From contig JACKDR010000015.1 of assembly GCA_020633495.1 (NCBI GenBank), positions 132,724 through 196,723 of the forward strand: a DNA stretch of 64,000 nucleotides, written 5' to 3'. The DNA comes from Kofleriaceae bacterium. Lineage in GTDB: Bacteria; Myxococcota_A; Polyangia; Haliangiales; Haliangiaceae. A program made the translations under genes and the position numbers. The notes beneath the pieces were generated by a model. That model was not told where the DNA came from. It worked only from the letters and a program-made list of their open reading frames with translations, and did not search any database. Below, piece by piece: positions 34,141 through 43,259 of the stretch (within the stretch, counting starts at the first letter, position 1; every line of letters begins with the position of its first letter).

Positions 34141-35925
34141 ATGCCCCCGGCGCCCACGGTCACGCCCGGCGAGATCGTCGCCGGCAAGTACCGCGTCGAG
34201 GCCGTGATCGGCGCCGGCGGCATGGGCGTCGTGGTCGCGGCGTGGCACCTGCGGCTGGCCCGGCGGGTCGCGCTCAAGTTCATGCGCGCCGATCACGACG
34301 CGCCCGAGGCCGCGACGCGGTTCCTGCGCGAGGCCCAGGCCACCAGCCAGCTGCACAGCGAGCACGTCGTCCGCATCCTCGACGCCGCCGAGCTCGACGA
34401 CGGCACCCCGTACATCGTCATGGAGCACCTCGCCGGCGGCGACGTCGCGGCGCTGGTGGCGCGCCACGGCGCGCTCGAGCCCGCCCTGGCCGCGGCGGTG
34501 GTCGCCCAGGCCTGCGGCGGCATGGCCGAGGCGCACGCCGCCGGCATCGTCCACCGCGATCTCAAGCCGCAGAACCTGGTGGCGGTGGCGCGGGACGACG
34601 GCCCGCCGGTGATCAAGATCGTCGACTTCGGGGTGTCGAAGCTGGCCCGCGCGGCGGTCGCCGGCCACGACACCGGCACCGGGGTCACGATGGGCTCGCC
34701 GCAGTACATGGCGCCGGAGCAGATGCGGTCGACCCGCGACGCCGACGCCCGGGCCGACGTGTGGTCGCTGGGCGCGATCCTCTACGAGCTGTGCGCCGGC
34801 GTGCCGCCGTTCGCGGCGCCGTCGGTGCCCGAGATCTACGCCAAGGTTCTCGGCGAGGCGCCGCGCCCGCTGGCCGACGTCGCCGAGGACGTGCCGGCCG
34901 CGCTCGCCGCGGTCGTTCACCGGTGCCTCGACAAGCGACCCGAGCACCGGTACGACGACGCCAGCGTGCTGGGCGAGGCGCTGCGGCCCCTCGCGGCGGT
35001 GGATCTGGGCGCGCTGCGCGCCGACGTCGCGGCGCTGGCGGCCGACGCCGAGGCGCGCCGCGATCGGGCGATCGCGGCCACCGTCGCGGCCGGTGCCGCG
35101 GCCGGCGTCGGCGCCGGGACCGCGCTGGCCTCGACGGTGGCGTCGAGCCCCTCCGCGTCGCGCGTGGAGTCGCCGCCGGCGCCGCGCGCGGGGCGCGGCG
35201 TCGCGATCGTCGCGGGCCTCGGCGTGGTCGCGGCGATCGCGGTCGCGACGGTGGTGGTCGTGCGGCGCGGCGGTACGTCGTCGTCGACCACCAGCACCGC
35301 GGCCAACGTCCCTGCCGCGACCGGCGACGACGTGTCGCCGTACCCCGCGGCCCCGGTCGAGGCCGGGATCGATCGCCGCACCGGCGAGCGCCGGCTCGAG
35401 GAGCACGACCCCGAGGCGGCGATCGCGAGCTTCGTGCGGTGCTGGGAGCTGACGAGCGATCCGGCGTGTCTGCGCGGCTGGGGCGTCGCGCTGCTGGCGC
35501 AGGGGGACCGCGCCGAGGCCGCGATGCGGCTCGAGTGGGCCCTGGCCCTCGATCCGTTCGGTCCGGATCGCGACGACACGATCGCGGCGATCGATCAGGC
35601 GCTGGGGCCGCGCGAGCACGGCACCTTGCCCGCGCCGGGGCCCGCCGCGCTCGCGCGGGCCCAGGTCTACTTCGACCGCGGCACCGCCGCCTACAGCGCG
35701 GGCCGCTACAACGACGCGGTGCGCGAGTACCTGCGGGCGTGGGCCGAGGGCCAGTACCCGCCGTTCCTCTACAACCTGGGGCGCTGCGCCGAGAAGGCCG
35801 GCGATCTGCGGCGCGCGATCCACTTCTACGAGCGCTACCAGGTCTGGGATCCCAGCCCCGCCGTCCACGACGAGGTCGCCGCCGAGATCGCGCGCGTCCG
35901 GGCCAGGCTCGCCGGTGACCGCTAG
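34141..35925 (+). CDS. Ser/Thr protein kinase with TM segment and C-terminal TPR
   Basis: 594 aa. Kinase domain about 20-285 with GAGGMGVV, VALKFM, IVHRDLKPQN, IVDFGVSK, GSPQYMAPEQ, all intact. A TM helix (GVAIVAGLGVVAAIAVATVVVV) near 355-375 follows an Ala-rich linker. The extracytoplasmic part (~400-594) has TPR-like helices (ASFVRCWELTSDPACLRGWGVALLAQGDRAEAAMRLEWAL, YSAGRYNDAVREYLRAWAEGQYPPFLYNLGRCAEKAGDLRRAIHFYERY). Start 34141 is chosen by the upstream box; ATG 34132 is possible. Its last 11 bases overlap the MFS gene. Confidence 0.92.
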   Translation: MPPAPTVTPGEIVAGKYRVEAVIGAGGMGVVVAAWHLRLARRVALKFMRADHDAPEAATRFLREAQATSQLHSEHVVRILDAAELDDGTPYIVMEHLAGGDVAALVARHGALEPALAAAVVAQACGGMAEAHAAGIVHRDLKPQNLVAVARDDGPPVIKIVDFGVSKLARAAVAGHDTGTGVTMGSPQYMAPEQMRSTRDADARADVWSLGAILYELCAGVPPFAAPSVPEIYAKVLGEAPRPLADVAEDVPAALAAVVHRCLDKRPEHRYDDASVLGEALRPLAAVDLGALRADVAALAADAEARRDRAIAATVAAGAAAGVGAGTALASTVASSPSASRVESPPAPRAGRGVAIVAGLGVVAAIAVATVVVVRRGGTSSSTTSTAANVPAATGDDVSPYPAAPVEAGIDRRTGERRLEEHDPEAAIASFVRCWELTSDPACLRGWGVALLAQGDRAEAAMRLEWALALDPFGPDRDDTIAAIDQALGPREHGTLPAPGPAALARAQVYFDRGTAAYSAGRYNDAVREYLRAWAEGQYPPFLYNLGRCAEKAGDLRRAIHFYERYQVWDPSPAVHDEVAAEIARVRARLAGDR

Positions 35926-37186
35926 CGCCGGCGGCCTCGGCCGCGTCCTGAGGCTCGCCGCGGCGCGCGGGCTCAACACCTTCGGCCGCCAGATCCTGTC
36001 GGTCGCGGTCGGCTGGGAGCTGTACGAGCGCACCGGCTCGCCGCTGACCCTCGGCCTGGTCGGGCTGGTCCAGGTCATCCCGGTGGTGGCGCTGTTCGTG
36101 CCTGCCGGGCACCTCGTCGACCACCGCGATCGCCGCGCCCTGACCTCGCTCGCGGCGACCGTCACCGGGCTGGCCGGCGGCGGGCTCGCGGTGGCGTCGG
36201 CGCTGCACGCGCCGGTGCCCAGCTACTACGCGCTGCTGTTCGTCCTGGGCTGCGCCACCGCGCTGCACTCGCCGGCGGCGTCGGCGCTGGTGCCGATGAT
36301 CATCCCGCGCGATCAGCTCGCCCGCGCCAACGCGATCGTGTCGAGCGCCTTCGAGCTGGCGGCGATCGTCGGCCCCGGGCTGGCCGGCCTGCTGCTGTGG
36401 CTGGTCGCGCCGGCGTGGGTCTACGGCCTGGTCGCGGCGACCGGGCTGGCGTCGGGCGCGATCTACCGGACGCTGCCGGCGCCGGGGCCGGTCGACGCCG
36501 GCGCCGCGCCGCGCACCGAGAGCGCGCGCCGCGACTGGCGGGTCGGGCTGCGCTTCATCTTCGCCAGCGACCTGCTGCTGCCGGCGCTGACCCTCGACCT
36601 GTTCGCGGTGCTGTTCGCCGGCGCGACCGCGCTGCTGCCGGTGATCGCGCGCGACGTCCTCGCGGTGGGCCCGGCCGGGCTCGGCGTCTTGCGCGCGGCG
36701 CCGTCGCTGGGCGCGATCGTCATGGCGCTGGTCGGGGCCCGGCTGCCGGCGTGGCGGCGACCCGGTCACGTCCTGCTGGTCGTGGTCGCGCTGTTCGGCG
36801 CGGTCACGGTGGGCTTCGGGCTGTCGCGGTGGTTCCCGCTGTCGGTCGCGTTGCTCGCGGTCGGCGGCGCGCTCGACAACATCAGCGTGGTCATCCGGAT
36901 CACCCTCGAGCAGATGGTGGTGCCGGACCGGATCCGCGGCCGGGTCAGCGCGGTGCACAGCGTCTTCATCGGCATGTCCAACGAGCTCGGCGAGCTGGAG
37001 TCGGGGGTCGCGGCGTCGCTTTTCGGCGCGGTACCGGCGATCGCCGCCGGAGGCGCGGTCGCGATCGCGGTCGCCGGGGTGGTCGCGCTGCGCTGGCCGG
37101 CGCTGCGCGCGATGCCGCCGCTGACCCAGCTGCAGCCCGCCGAGGACCTGGCCGCCGCGACGCCGGGCCCGTCGGCGCGAGCGTGA
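35915..37186 (+). CDS. MFS transporter, EntS-like
   Basis: 423 aa from GTG 35915, within the kinase stop region. About 12 TM segments; the typical MFS loop DHRDRRALTS follows TM2, and VVPDRIRGRVSAVHSVFIGMSNELGELESG is the late signature of the EntS/DHA3 enterobactin-exporter-like group. It probably exports a small molecule, but there is no siderophore cluster in the window. Overlap with the kinase gene (11 bases) suggests coupled translation; whether the kinase regulates the transporter is unknown. Confidence 0.87.
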   Translation: MTASAGGLGRVLRLAAARGLNTFGRQILSVAVGWELYERTGSPLTLGLVGLVQVIPVVALFVPAGHLVDHRDRRALTSLAATVTGLAGGGLAVASALHAPVPSYYALLFVLGCATALHSPAASALVPMIIPRDQLARANAIVSSAFELAAIVGPGLAGLLLWLVAPAWVYGLVAATGLASGAIYRTLPAPGPVDAGAAPRTESARRDWRVGLRFIFASDLLLPALTLDLFAVLFAGATALLPVIARDVLAVGPAGLGVLRAAPSLGAIVMALVGARLPAWRRPGHVLLVVVALFGAVTVGFGLSRWFPLSVALLAVGGALDNISVVIRITLEQMVVPDRIRGRVSAVHSVFIGMSNELGELESGVAASLFGAVPAIAAGGAVAIAVAGVVALRWPALRAMPPLTQLQPAEDLAAATPGPSARA

Positions 37187-37211
37187 GCGGGCAGGCCGGC
37201 CGGGGGTTTGT

Positions 37212-37217
37212 TACGCT
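37212..37217 (+). promoter_or_regulatory. -10-like box TACGCT, 6 bases before ATG 37224
   Basis: TACGCT, six bases, ATG of the PEGA gene; leaderless arrangement. Confidence 0.5.
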
Positions 37218-37223
37218 CTGGGC

Positions 37224-37814
37224 ATGAAGGGCCGCAGCGCGACGTCCGTGATCTGGAAGACCGTGGTGTACGCCGGCGCCATGCTGGGCGCGCCGGCCTG
37301 CCACGGCGGCGCGGCGACGCCGGCCAGCCCCGAGGGCGAGGCGCACGCCGCGGGGCCGTCGGTGGTCGACGACGACCTGCCCGCCGAGGCGGTCGAGACC
37401 GAGCCCGACGATCCCGGGCCGGCCGAGGCGCCGGCGGACCCGGCGCCGGCGCCCGCGCCCGACGGCGAAAGCGCGGCCGCCGAGGTCGAGGCGGTGGCCG
37501 ACCCCGCGGCGCCCGACCCGGTCGCCGCCGACGAGGTCGCGATGGTCACGATCCGGATCCAGAGCTCGCCGGCTGGCGCCAAGGTGTACCTCGTCGGTGA
37601 CAGCCACCTGCTGGGCAAGACGCCGCTGGAGCTCCGGCGGCCGCGTGGCGGCGACGACCTGACCGCGCGGCTGGTCCGCAGCGGCTACAAGGAGGCGCAC
37701 CTCAAGATCCGCCTCGACGAGGACCAGGATCTCGCGGTCAAGCTGGCCAAGGAGGCCAAGCCCCGCAAGAACGGTGGCGAGGGCGCCCACGGCCGCGGCT
37801 TCATCCTGAGCTGA
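37224..37814 (+). CDS. PEGA-domain protein with Pro/Ala-rich stalk
   Basis: 196 aa. The N-terminal segment WKTVVYAGAMLGAPAC could be a lipoprotein signal (Cys near residue 26) or a short anchor. Residues 30-105 are acidic and Pro/Ala-rich. The C-terminal part holds a PEGA domain: IRIQSSPAGAKVYLVGDSHLLGKTPLELRRPRGGDDLTARLVRSGYKEAHLKIRL. PEGA domains are surface or periplasmic and common beside kinases in this group. Function is not known further. Confidence 0.75.
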   Translation: MKGRSATSVIWKTVVYAGAMLGAPACHGGAATPASPEGEAHAAGPSVVDDDLPAEAVETEPDDPGPAEAPADPAPAPAPDGESAAAEVEAVADPAAPDPVAADEVAMVTIRIQSSPAGAKVYLVGDSHLLGKTPLELRRPRGGDDLTARLVRSGYKEAHLKIRLDEDQDLAVKLAKEAKPRKNGGEGAHGRGFILS

Positions 37815-37900
37815 CGGCGCCGCCCGCGGCCGACAGACGCGGCGGCGGCGCGCCGCATCCAACCGTCGTCGGCCATCGGGGCCACCGAGGGGGACTCGCC

Positions 37901-38566
37901 GTGAACCACCACGCCTACCGGGACGAGCTCGCGACGCTCCGCGCCGTGCTGACGGCGCGGCTCGCGGCGCTGATCGCCGCCGCAGGCCGGGTGCTGGTCA
38001 TCGTCGAGGGCCGGGACGCCGCCGGCAAGACCGGCGCGATCCGGCGCCTGGTCCGCGGCCTCGACGATCGCCACGTCCGGGTCGTGCGCCTGGGCCCGCC
38101 GACCGCGGCCGAGCGGGCCGGCGACTACTTCGCGCGCTGGCGCGCCCACCTGCCGGCCGCCGGCGAGCTGATCGTCTTCGATCGCAGCTGGTACAACCGG
38201 GCCGCGCTGGAGCCGGTGATGGGCTACTGCACCGCCGCCGAGACCGAGGCCTTCCTGGCCGCGGTGCCCGGCGTCGAGCGCGGGCTGGTCGCCGACCGCG
38301 TGGTCGTGGTCAAGCTGCTGCTCGAGATCGGCCGCGCCGAGCAGGCGCGCCGGCTGGCGGCGCGGCGGGCGCGCCGCGGCCTGACCGCGATCGACGCCGC
38401 GGCGGCCGCCCGGTGGGACGACCACGGCCGGGCGCTGGCGGCGATGCTGGCCCGGACCGACGCCGCGGCGGCGCCGTGGCAGCGGATCGCCGCCGACGAC
38501 AAGCGCGCCGCGCGCCTCGCGGTGATCCGCGCGGTGATCGCGGCCCTGCCCGCGGGAGGTGGGTGA
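37901..38566 (+). CDS. polyphosphate kinase 2 family protein
   Basis: 221 aa, somewhat short for the family. Walker A is GRDAAGKTG, Walker B is FDRSWYNRA, and VMGYCTAAETEAFL follows, all PPK2 hallmarks. PPK2 enzymes transfer phosphate between polyphosphate and nucleotides (NMP/NDP), usually using polyP to make NDP or NTP. GTG 37901 is the start. The stop codon TGA overlaps the ATG of the radical SAM gene (TGATG), indicating coupled translation, a pairing I do not know from characterised systems. Confidence 0.87.
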   Translation: MNHHAYRDELATLRAVLTARLAALIAAAGRVLVIVEGRDAAGKTGAIRRLVRGLDDRHVRVVRLGPPTAAERAGDYFARWRAHLPAAGELIVFDRSWYNRAALEPVMGYCTAAETEAFLAAVPGVERGLVADRVVVVKLLLEIGRAEQARRLAARRARRGLTAIDAAAAARWDDHGRALAAMLARTDAAAAPWQRIAADDKRAARLAVIRAVIAALPAGGG

Positions 38567-39570
38567 TGCTCGACGACGCCCCGGTCGCGCTGCGCGACAG
38601 CTTCCGCCGGTTCAACGACGGCGGCGGCAAGTTCCGCCTCGCCGTCATCAACGCCTGCAACCTCGACTGCGCGTTCTGCCACAACGAGGCGATGGCGAAC
38701 CCGCGTCGCGGCGGCGTCCGTCGCGACGTCCTGGGCGTCGACGACCTGGTCGCGATCGCCAGCGCGTGGGCTCGCCTGGGCGGCGCCCAGATCAACCTCA
38801 CCGGCGGCGAGCCGCTGGCGTTGCCCGAGCTGGTGCCGCTGATCGAGGCCATCGACAAGCGGGCCACCCGGATCGCGCTCAACAGCAACGTCCTGCTCGC
38901 CGAGCGCCTGCTGCGCCGGCCCCGGGTCGCGGCGATCGACGTCATCCTGGCCAGCCTGCACACCCTCGACGACGCGACCTGGCGCGACCAGCTCGGCGGC
39001 GGACGCGCCCGCGACGCCACCGACGCGATCGTCGCGCTGGCCCGGCACGGCTACCGGGTCGATCTCAACTACTCGCTGGGCCCCGCCAACCGCGATCACT
39101 TCGACGACGTCCTCGACTTCGCGCTCGCCCACGACCTCCACCTCAAGGCCATCGCGCTGGTCCGGTCGTCGACCGCGCCCGGGTTCTACGGCGGCGACTG
39201 GGTCGACCCGGCGTGGCTGGCGGCGCGGCTCGACGCCCGCGGCGCGGCCTGCGAGGGCAGCCGTGACAGCTTCGGCGGGCGGCGCACGACCTACCGCATC
39301 GGCCGCTGCAAGATCGAGGTCAAGAACATCGCCGCCGGCCGCCTGCACACCGACTTCTGCCGCGGCTGCCTGCACCAGGCCCAGTGCGGCGAGGGCATCT
39401 ACGGCCTGCGCACCGGGGTCGACGGCCTGCTCAAGCCGTGCCTGCTGCGCCGCGATCGCCACCGACCGATCGAGCCGCGCGGCGATCTCGAGCGCCAGCT
39501 GCTCGACGCGGTGCACACGATGGTCGGCGACTGGTCGTCGGCGCGGTTCGTCGGCGGCGCGCCGGGCTAG
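38566..39570 (+). CDS. MoaA-like radical SAM enzyme
   Basis: 334 aa. The 4Fe-4S cluster motif is CNLDCAFC (CxxxCxxC, near residues 32-39), then NLTGGEPLALPELV, the SAM-binding GGE region. The C-terminal part has FCRGCLHQAQC and KPCLL, like the second cluster of MoaA (GTP 3',8-cyclase) and other twitch/SPASM-like enzymes. Product and substrate are unknown. It is translationally coupled to PPK2 by TGATG, so substrate activation by polyphosphate or nucleotide supply is possible. The start has GGGAGGTGG upstream. Confidence 0.85.
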   Translation: MLDDAPVALRDSFRRFNDGGGKFRLAVINACNLDCAFCHNEAMANPRRGGVRRDVLGVDDLVAIASAWARLGGAQINLTGGEPLALPELVPLIEAIDKRATRIALNSNVLLAERLLRRPRVAAIDVILASLHTLDDATWRDQLGGGRARDATDAIVALARHGYRVDLNYSLGPANRDHFDDVLDFALAHDLHLKAIALVRSSTAPGFYGGDWVDPAWLAARLDARGAACEGSRDSFGGRRTTYRIGRCKIEVKNIAAGRLHTDFCRGCLHQAQCGEGIYGLRTGVDGLLKPCLLRRDRHRPIEPRGDLERQLLDAVHTMVGDWSSARFVGGAPG

Positions 39571-39628
39571 GTCGAGGGTCTCACGACCTCGCTCTGCCGG
39601 AGCGATCGACTGACGGGGCGGAGATCGT

Positions 39629-39998
39629 AGCCAGACGCACCGACGCGAGGACGCACCGCCCTGGTGACGCGCCGGGTGCCGGGTGCCGGGCGTCGCGGTG
39701 GATCGAGGTCCACCACGTGCAGCCGCGGGCGCAGGGCGGTCCGCACACCATGGCGAACCTGGTGTCGCTGTGCGGCGGCCACCACGACGCGGTCCACGCG
39801 GGCCGCTCGCAGATCAAGCGGTCGACGTCGGGCCAGGTCGTGTTCACGCACGCCGACGGAAGACCGTACGGCGCGCCGCCGAGCATCAGGGACGAACCGG
39901 TGACGGCCGCGGTCCACGCGGACCGCGCCGACGCGTCGCCGCGTCCGGGCAGGGTGAACAGCGCGGCCACGAACCCAGCCGAGGGGCGAACCCCGTGA
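39629..39998 (+). pseudogene. remnant of an HNH endonuclease (DUF222/13E12-type)
   Basis: Reads GCRASRWIEVHHVQPRAQ, MANLVSLCGGHHDAVHAG and VVFTHADGRPYGAP, the C-terminal HNH block of proteins that combine a DUF222 region with an HNH nuclease. The frame breaks near 39680: RVPG upstream is in another frame than GCRASRW, one base apart, and a stop (39628) precedes. The N-terminal part is missing. HNH proteins of this type are often multi-copy and mobile-like, so this is a decayed copy. Confidence 0.75.
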
Positions 39999-40065
39999 CG
40001 CTCGCGGTCAGACGGATCGCGCGGCCGTGGAATGGGCGCCCCGGGTGGGACGTTGTGGGTGTGCC

Positions 40066-41198
40066 GTGAGGGTCGTCGGCCTGCTGCTCGTCTGTTCCGC
40101 GCTGGCGTGCGCCGCGCCGCCCGCGACGTCGTCGCCGGCGCCCGGCGCGCCGCCCGGGCTCGCCGCGGCGCCGCTGCGCCACGACGCCTACGTCTGGCAG
40201 CGCGCCTGGACCGGCGCGGTCGTCGCCGCGGTCGCCGACGCGCCGGCCGAGGTCGCCGGGCTGCGGGTCCTGGCGTCGAGCTGGCCGCGGGCGGTGGCGA
40301 CCCGGCGTGGCCCGCGGTCGACGTCGCCGCCCTGGTCGCGTCGCGGCGGCCGGTGACCGCGGTGGTCCGGCTCGACGGCTCGCGTCCGGCGACGGACCTG
40401 TCGCTGGCGCCGGTGCTCGCCCGGCTCGACGCCTGGCGCGCCGCCGGCGTCGACGTCGCCGGCGTCGAGATCGATCACGACTGCGCGACCGCGGCGCTGC
40501 CGGCGTACGCGGCGTGGCTGACCCGGGTCCGGCCGCCGGCGCCGCTGCGCTGGTCGATCACCGCGCTGCCGACGTGGGCCGGCGCGCCGGCGCTGCGCGA
40601 CGTCGCCGCCGCGGTCGACGAGCTGGTGGTCCAGGTCCACGCCATCCGCGCGCCGCGCCTGTTCGACGCCGCCACCGCGCGGCGCTGGCTCGACGCCGTC
40701 GCGGCGGCGGTGCCGGGCGCGACGCTGCGGGTCGCGCTGCCCACCTACCGGGTCGCGATCGACGGCGAGGTCGCGGCCGCCGCTCCCGCCGAGGTCGCCG
40801 GGCTGCTGCGGGACCTCGAGCGCGCGCCGGTGCCGGGGCTGCGCGGCGTGGTGTGGTTCCGCCTGCCGGTCGACGGCGACGCCGCGGCCTGGTCGGCGCC
40901 GACGCTGCGGGCGGTGATCCGCGGCGACGGGTTGACCTCGGCGGTGACCGCGCGCCTGGTCGCGCGCGCGCGCGGCGTCTACGACGTCGTCCTCGCCAAC
41001 CCCGGGACCGTCGACGCGCCGTGGCCCGACCTGCGGGTGACCGGCGCGGTGGCGGCGATGGATCTGATCGGCGGCTACGCCGCGCCGGCGTCGTCGGCGC
41101 GGGTCTGGACCGCGCCCCGCAAGGTCGTGCGCGCCGGCGACCACGTGGTCGTCGGCTGGGCGACCGGAGAGGACCTGGAGATCGATGCGAACCCGTGA
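40066..41198 (+). CDS. DUF3142-type lipoprotein, frame broken near 40290
   Basis: GTG 40066 starts a lipoprotein (VRVVGLLLVCSALAC, lipobox SALAC) whose frame reads HDAYVWQRAWTGAVVAAVAD, the opening of DUF3142 proteins. Around 40290 the reading continues one base out of phase as ELAAGGGDPAWPAVDVAALV and stays open to 41198. Both halves together make one DUF3142 protein of about 375 aa; one base is probably missing in the sequence, or the gene is broken. The 3' end overlaps the next gene by 14 bases. The fold may be glycosidase-like (TIM-barrel-type motifs AGVEIDHDC), but activity is unknown. Confidence 0.75.
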
Positions 41199-43224
41199 CG
41201 CGATGGTGGTCGTGACCTTGGCCGCCGGCGTGGTCGTCGCGACCCCACCGCGCGCCGACGCCTGCGGCCCCGACTTCGAGATCGAGCTGCTGTCGCGCCG
41301 CGACGACGCGATGTTCGAGCTGCAGGAGGGCATCTTCTCGATCGAGGCCGGCCAGCTGGTGGCGCCGCCGGGGCGCCGCTACAAGGTCGCGGTCGGTGAC
41401 GACCCGTACGGCGTCCGCGATCTCGGCGACCCCGAGGAGACCGCGCGCTACGAGCGCGGCGCCGAGGCCTTCGCCCGCGGCGACCTGGCGGCGGCGGAGC
41501 GCGCGTTCGCGTCGGTGCTGGCGCTGCCGCCGGCGCAGCGGCTGCACCGCTCGACCTGGGCGGCGTACATGCTGGGCCGGCTGCGCGACGGCGACGCCGC
41601 GATCGCCGCGTACCGGCAGGTCCGCGCGCTGGTCGACCTGGGCTTCCTCGACGAGCGCGCCCTGGCCGCGTCGAGCCTGGGCCAGGAGGCGCGGCTCGAG
41701 CTCGCGCGCGGCCGCGTCGGCGCCGCGATCGGCCTGTACGCCGAGCAGGCCGCGCACGGCCACGCCGACGGCTGGATCTCGCTGCTCGCGATCGCGCGGC
41801 AGGGGATCCGCGACGGCCAGGAGGCCGAGCTGCTGGCGACGTCGGTGGGCCAGCGGCTGGTCGCGGCCTACCTCGACACCCGGGCCCACGAGCTGACCGC
41901 CGAGCAGCGCGATCGCCTGTGGCGCGAGCTCGCCGCCCTCGACGCGGTGGCCGGCGCCGATCACCTGGCGGCGGCGGCGTACCGCGACGGCCGCTGGGCG
42001 CTGGCGGGACAGCTCGCCGGCCGCGATCCCGACCGGGCGCTGTCGCGCTGGGTCCGCGCCAAGCTGGCGCTGCGCGCCGGCGATCCCGCGACCGCCGAGG
42101 TCCTGCTCGGCCAGGTCGCGACGACGCTCGACGCCGACGCCGCGCGCTGCGCCGCCGACGACCCGGATCGCGCGCCGTGGGAGGACGCCCCCGAGCCCCG
42201 CTTCGACGACGGCCTCCGCGACCGCGTCGCCGGCGAGCGCGCGATCCTGGCGCTGCGCGGCGATCGCCCGGTCGACGCGATGGCGGAGATCTGGGCGGCG
42301 CGGGGCAGCTACCCGACCGACGTCATGCACGTCGCCGAGCGGGTGCTCACCGTCGACGAGCTACGCGCCTTCGTCGACGGACGGGCCGACGCCGACGACG
42401 TCCTCGACGATCGCGACGGCGACGGCTACGCCTATGCCCGCGCCTGGACCCGGTCGCTGCGCGACGTGCTGGCGCGCCGGCTGATGCGCGTCGGGCGCTT
42501 CACCGAGGCGCTGCCGTACTTCGACGCGGACAACCGCACCGACGCCGCGCTGCTGGCCAGCGCCCTGACCCGCGCCGCGCCCGACGGCGGCCACCGCGAT
42601 CCGATCGAGCGGGCCCAGGCCCTGTACGAGGCGTCGCGGATGGCGCGCCGTCACGGCATGGAGCTGCTGGGCACCGAGCACGCGCCCGACTGGGCCGCCT
42701 ACGACGGGCAGTTCGACCTCGGCGAGTACGGCATCGACGGCGGCTGGCCGCGGGACGAGCCGTCGCCGTGGGTCAGCCGCGGCGAGCGCGGCCGCATCGA
42801 TGGCAACGCGCCGACGTACCGGCAGCGCTACCACTATCGCTACCTGGCGTCGGCGCTGGCCGAGCAGGCCGCCGACCTGCTGCCGCCGCGCAGCCAGGCG
42901 TTCGCGGCGGTGCTGTGCCACGCCACGGCGTACGTCCTCTCCACCGATCGCGACCGGGTCGACGAGCTGTGGCTGCACTACACCCGCGACGGCGCCACCG
43001 TCGACTTCGCGAGCCACTTCGGGCAGGACTGCCCGGAGCCCGAGTTCGAGCGGGCCCGCCACATGCCGCGGCCGGCGCCGCGCCGGTCGCGGCACCCGCG
43101 TCGCGACGCGCTGTTGCGGTGGACCTGGCCCGGCGTCGCCGCCGCGACCGCGCTCGGGATCGCGCTGGTGGCGGGCGCGCTGTGGCGTCGCCGGCGTCGG
43201 CGCCTGACGGTCGTCGCGCCGTAG
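41185..43224 (+). CDS. large TPR-like exported membrane protein
   Basis: 679 aa. Signal peptide DAMVVVTLAAGVVVATPPRADA, then helical repeats of TPR type (ERGAEAFARGDLAAAERAFASVLALP, YMLGRLRDGDAAIAAYRQVRALVD and later units) and a C-terminal TM helix (GVAAATALGIALVAGALWRRRRRR). The orientation suggests the bulk faces the periplasm. It overlaps the DUF3142 gene by 14 bases; this pair recurs as a unit in related genomes as far as I know, but the role is not established. Confidence 0.75.
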   Translation: MRTRDAMVVVTLAAGVVVATPPRADACGPDFEIELLSRRDDAMFELQEGIFSIEAGQLVAPPGRRYKVAVGDDPYGVRDLGDPEETARYERGAEAFARGDLAAAERAFASVLALPPAQRLHRSTWAAYMLGRLRDGDAAIAAYRQVRALVDLGFLDERALAASSLGQEARLELARGRVGAAIGLYAEQAAHGHADGWISLLAIARQGIRDGQEAELLATSVGQRLVAAYLDTRAHELTAEQRDRLWRELAALDAVAGADHLAAAAYRDGRWALAGQLAGRDPDRALSRWVRAKLALRAGDPATAEVLLGQVATTLDADAARCAADDPDRAPWEDAPEPRFDDGLRDRVAGERAILALRGDRPVDAMAEIWAARGSYPTDVMHVAERVLTVDELRAFVDGRADADDVLDDRDGDGYAYARAWTRSLRDVLARRLMRVGRFTEALPYFDADNRTDAALLASALTRAAPDGGHRDPIERAQALYEASRMARRHGMELLGTEHAPDWAAYDGQFDLGEYGIDGGWPRDEPSPWVSRGERGRIDGNAPTYRQRYHYRYLASALAEQAADLLPPRSQAFAAVLCHATAYVLSTDRDRVDELWLHYTRDGATVDFASHFGQDCPEPEFERARHMPRPAPRRSRHPRRDALLRWTWPGVAAATALGIALVAGALWRRRRRRLTVVAP

Positions 43225-43259
43225 GGGTCGGCAGGGCCGCGCAGGATCCGCACCGCGCG

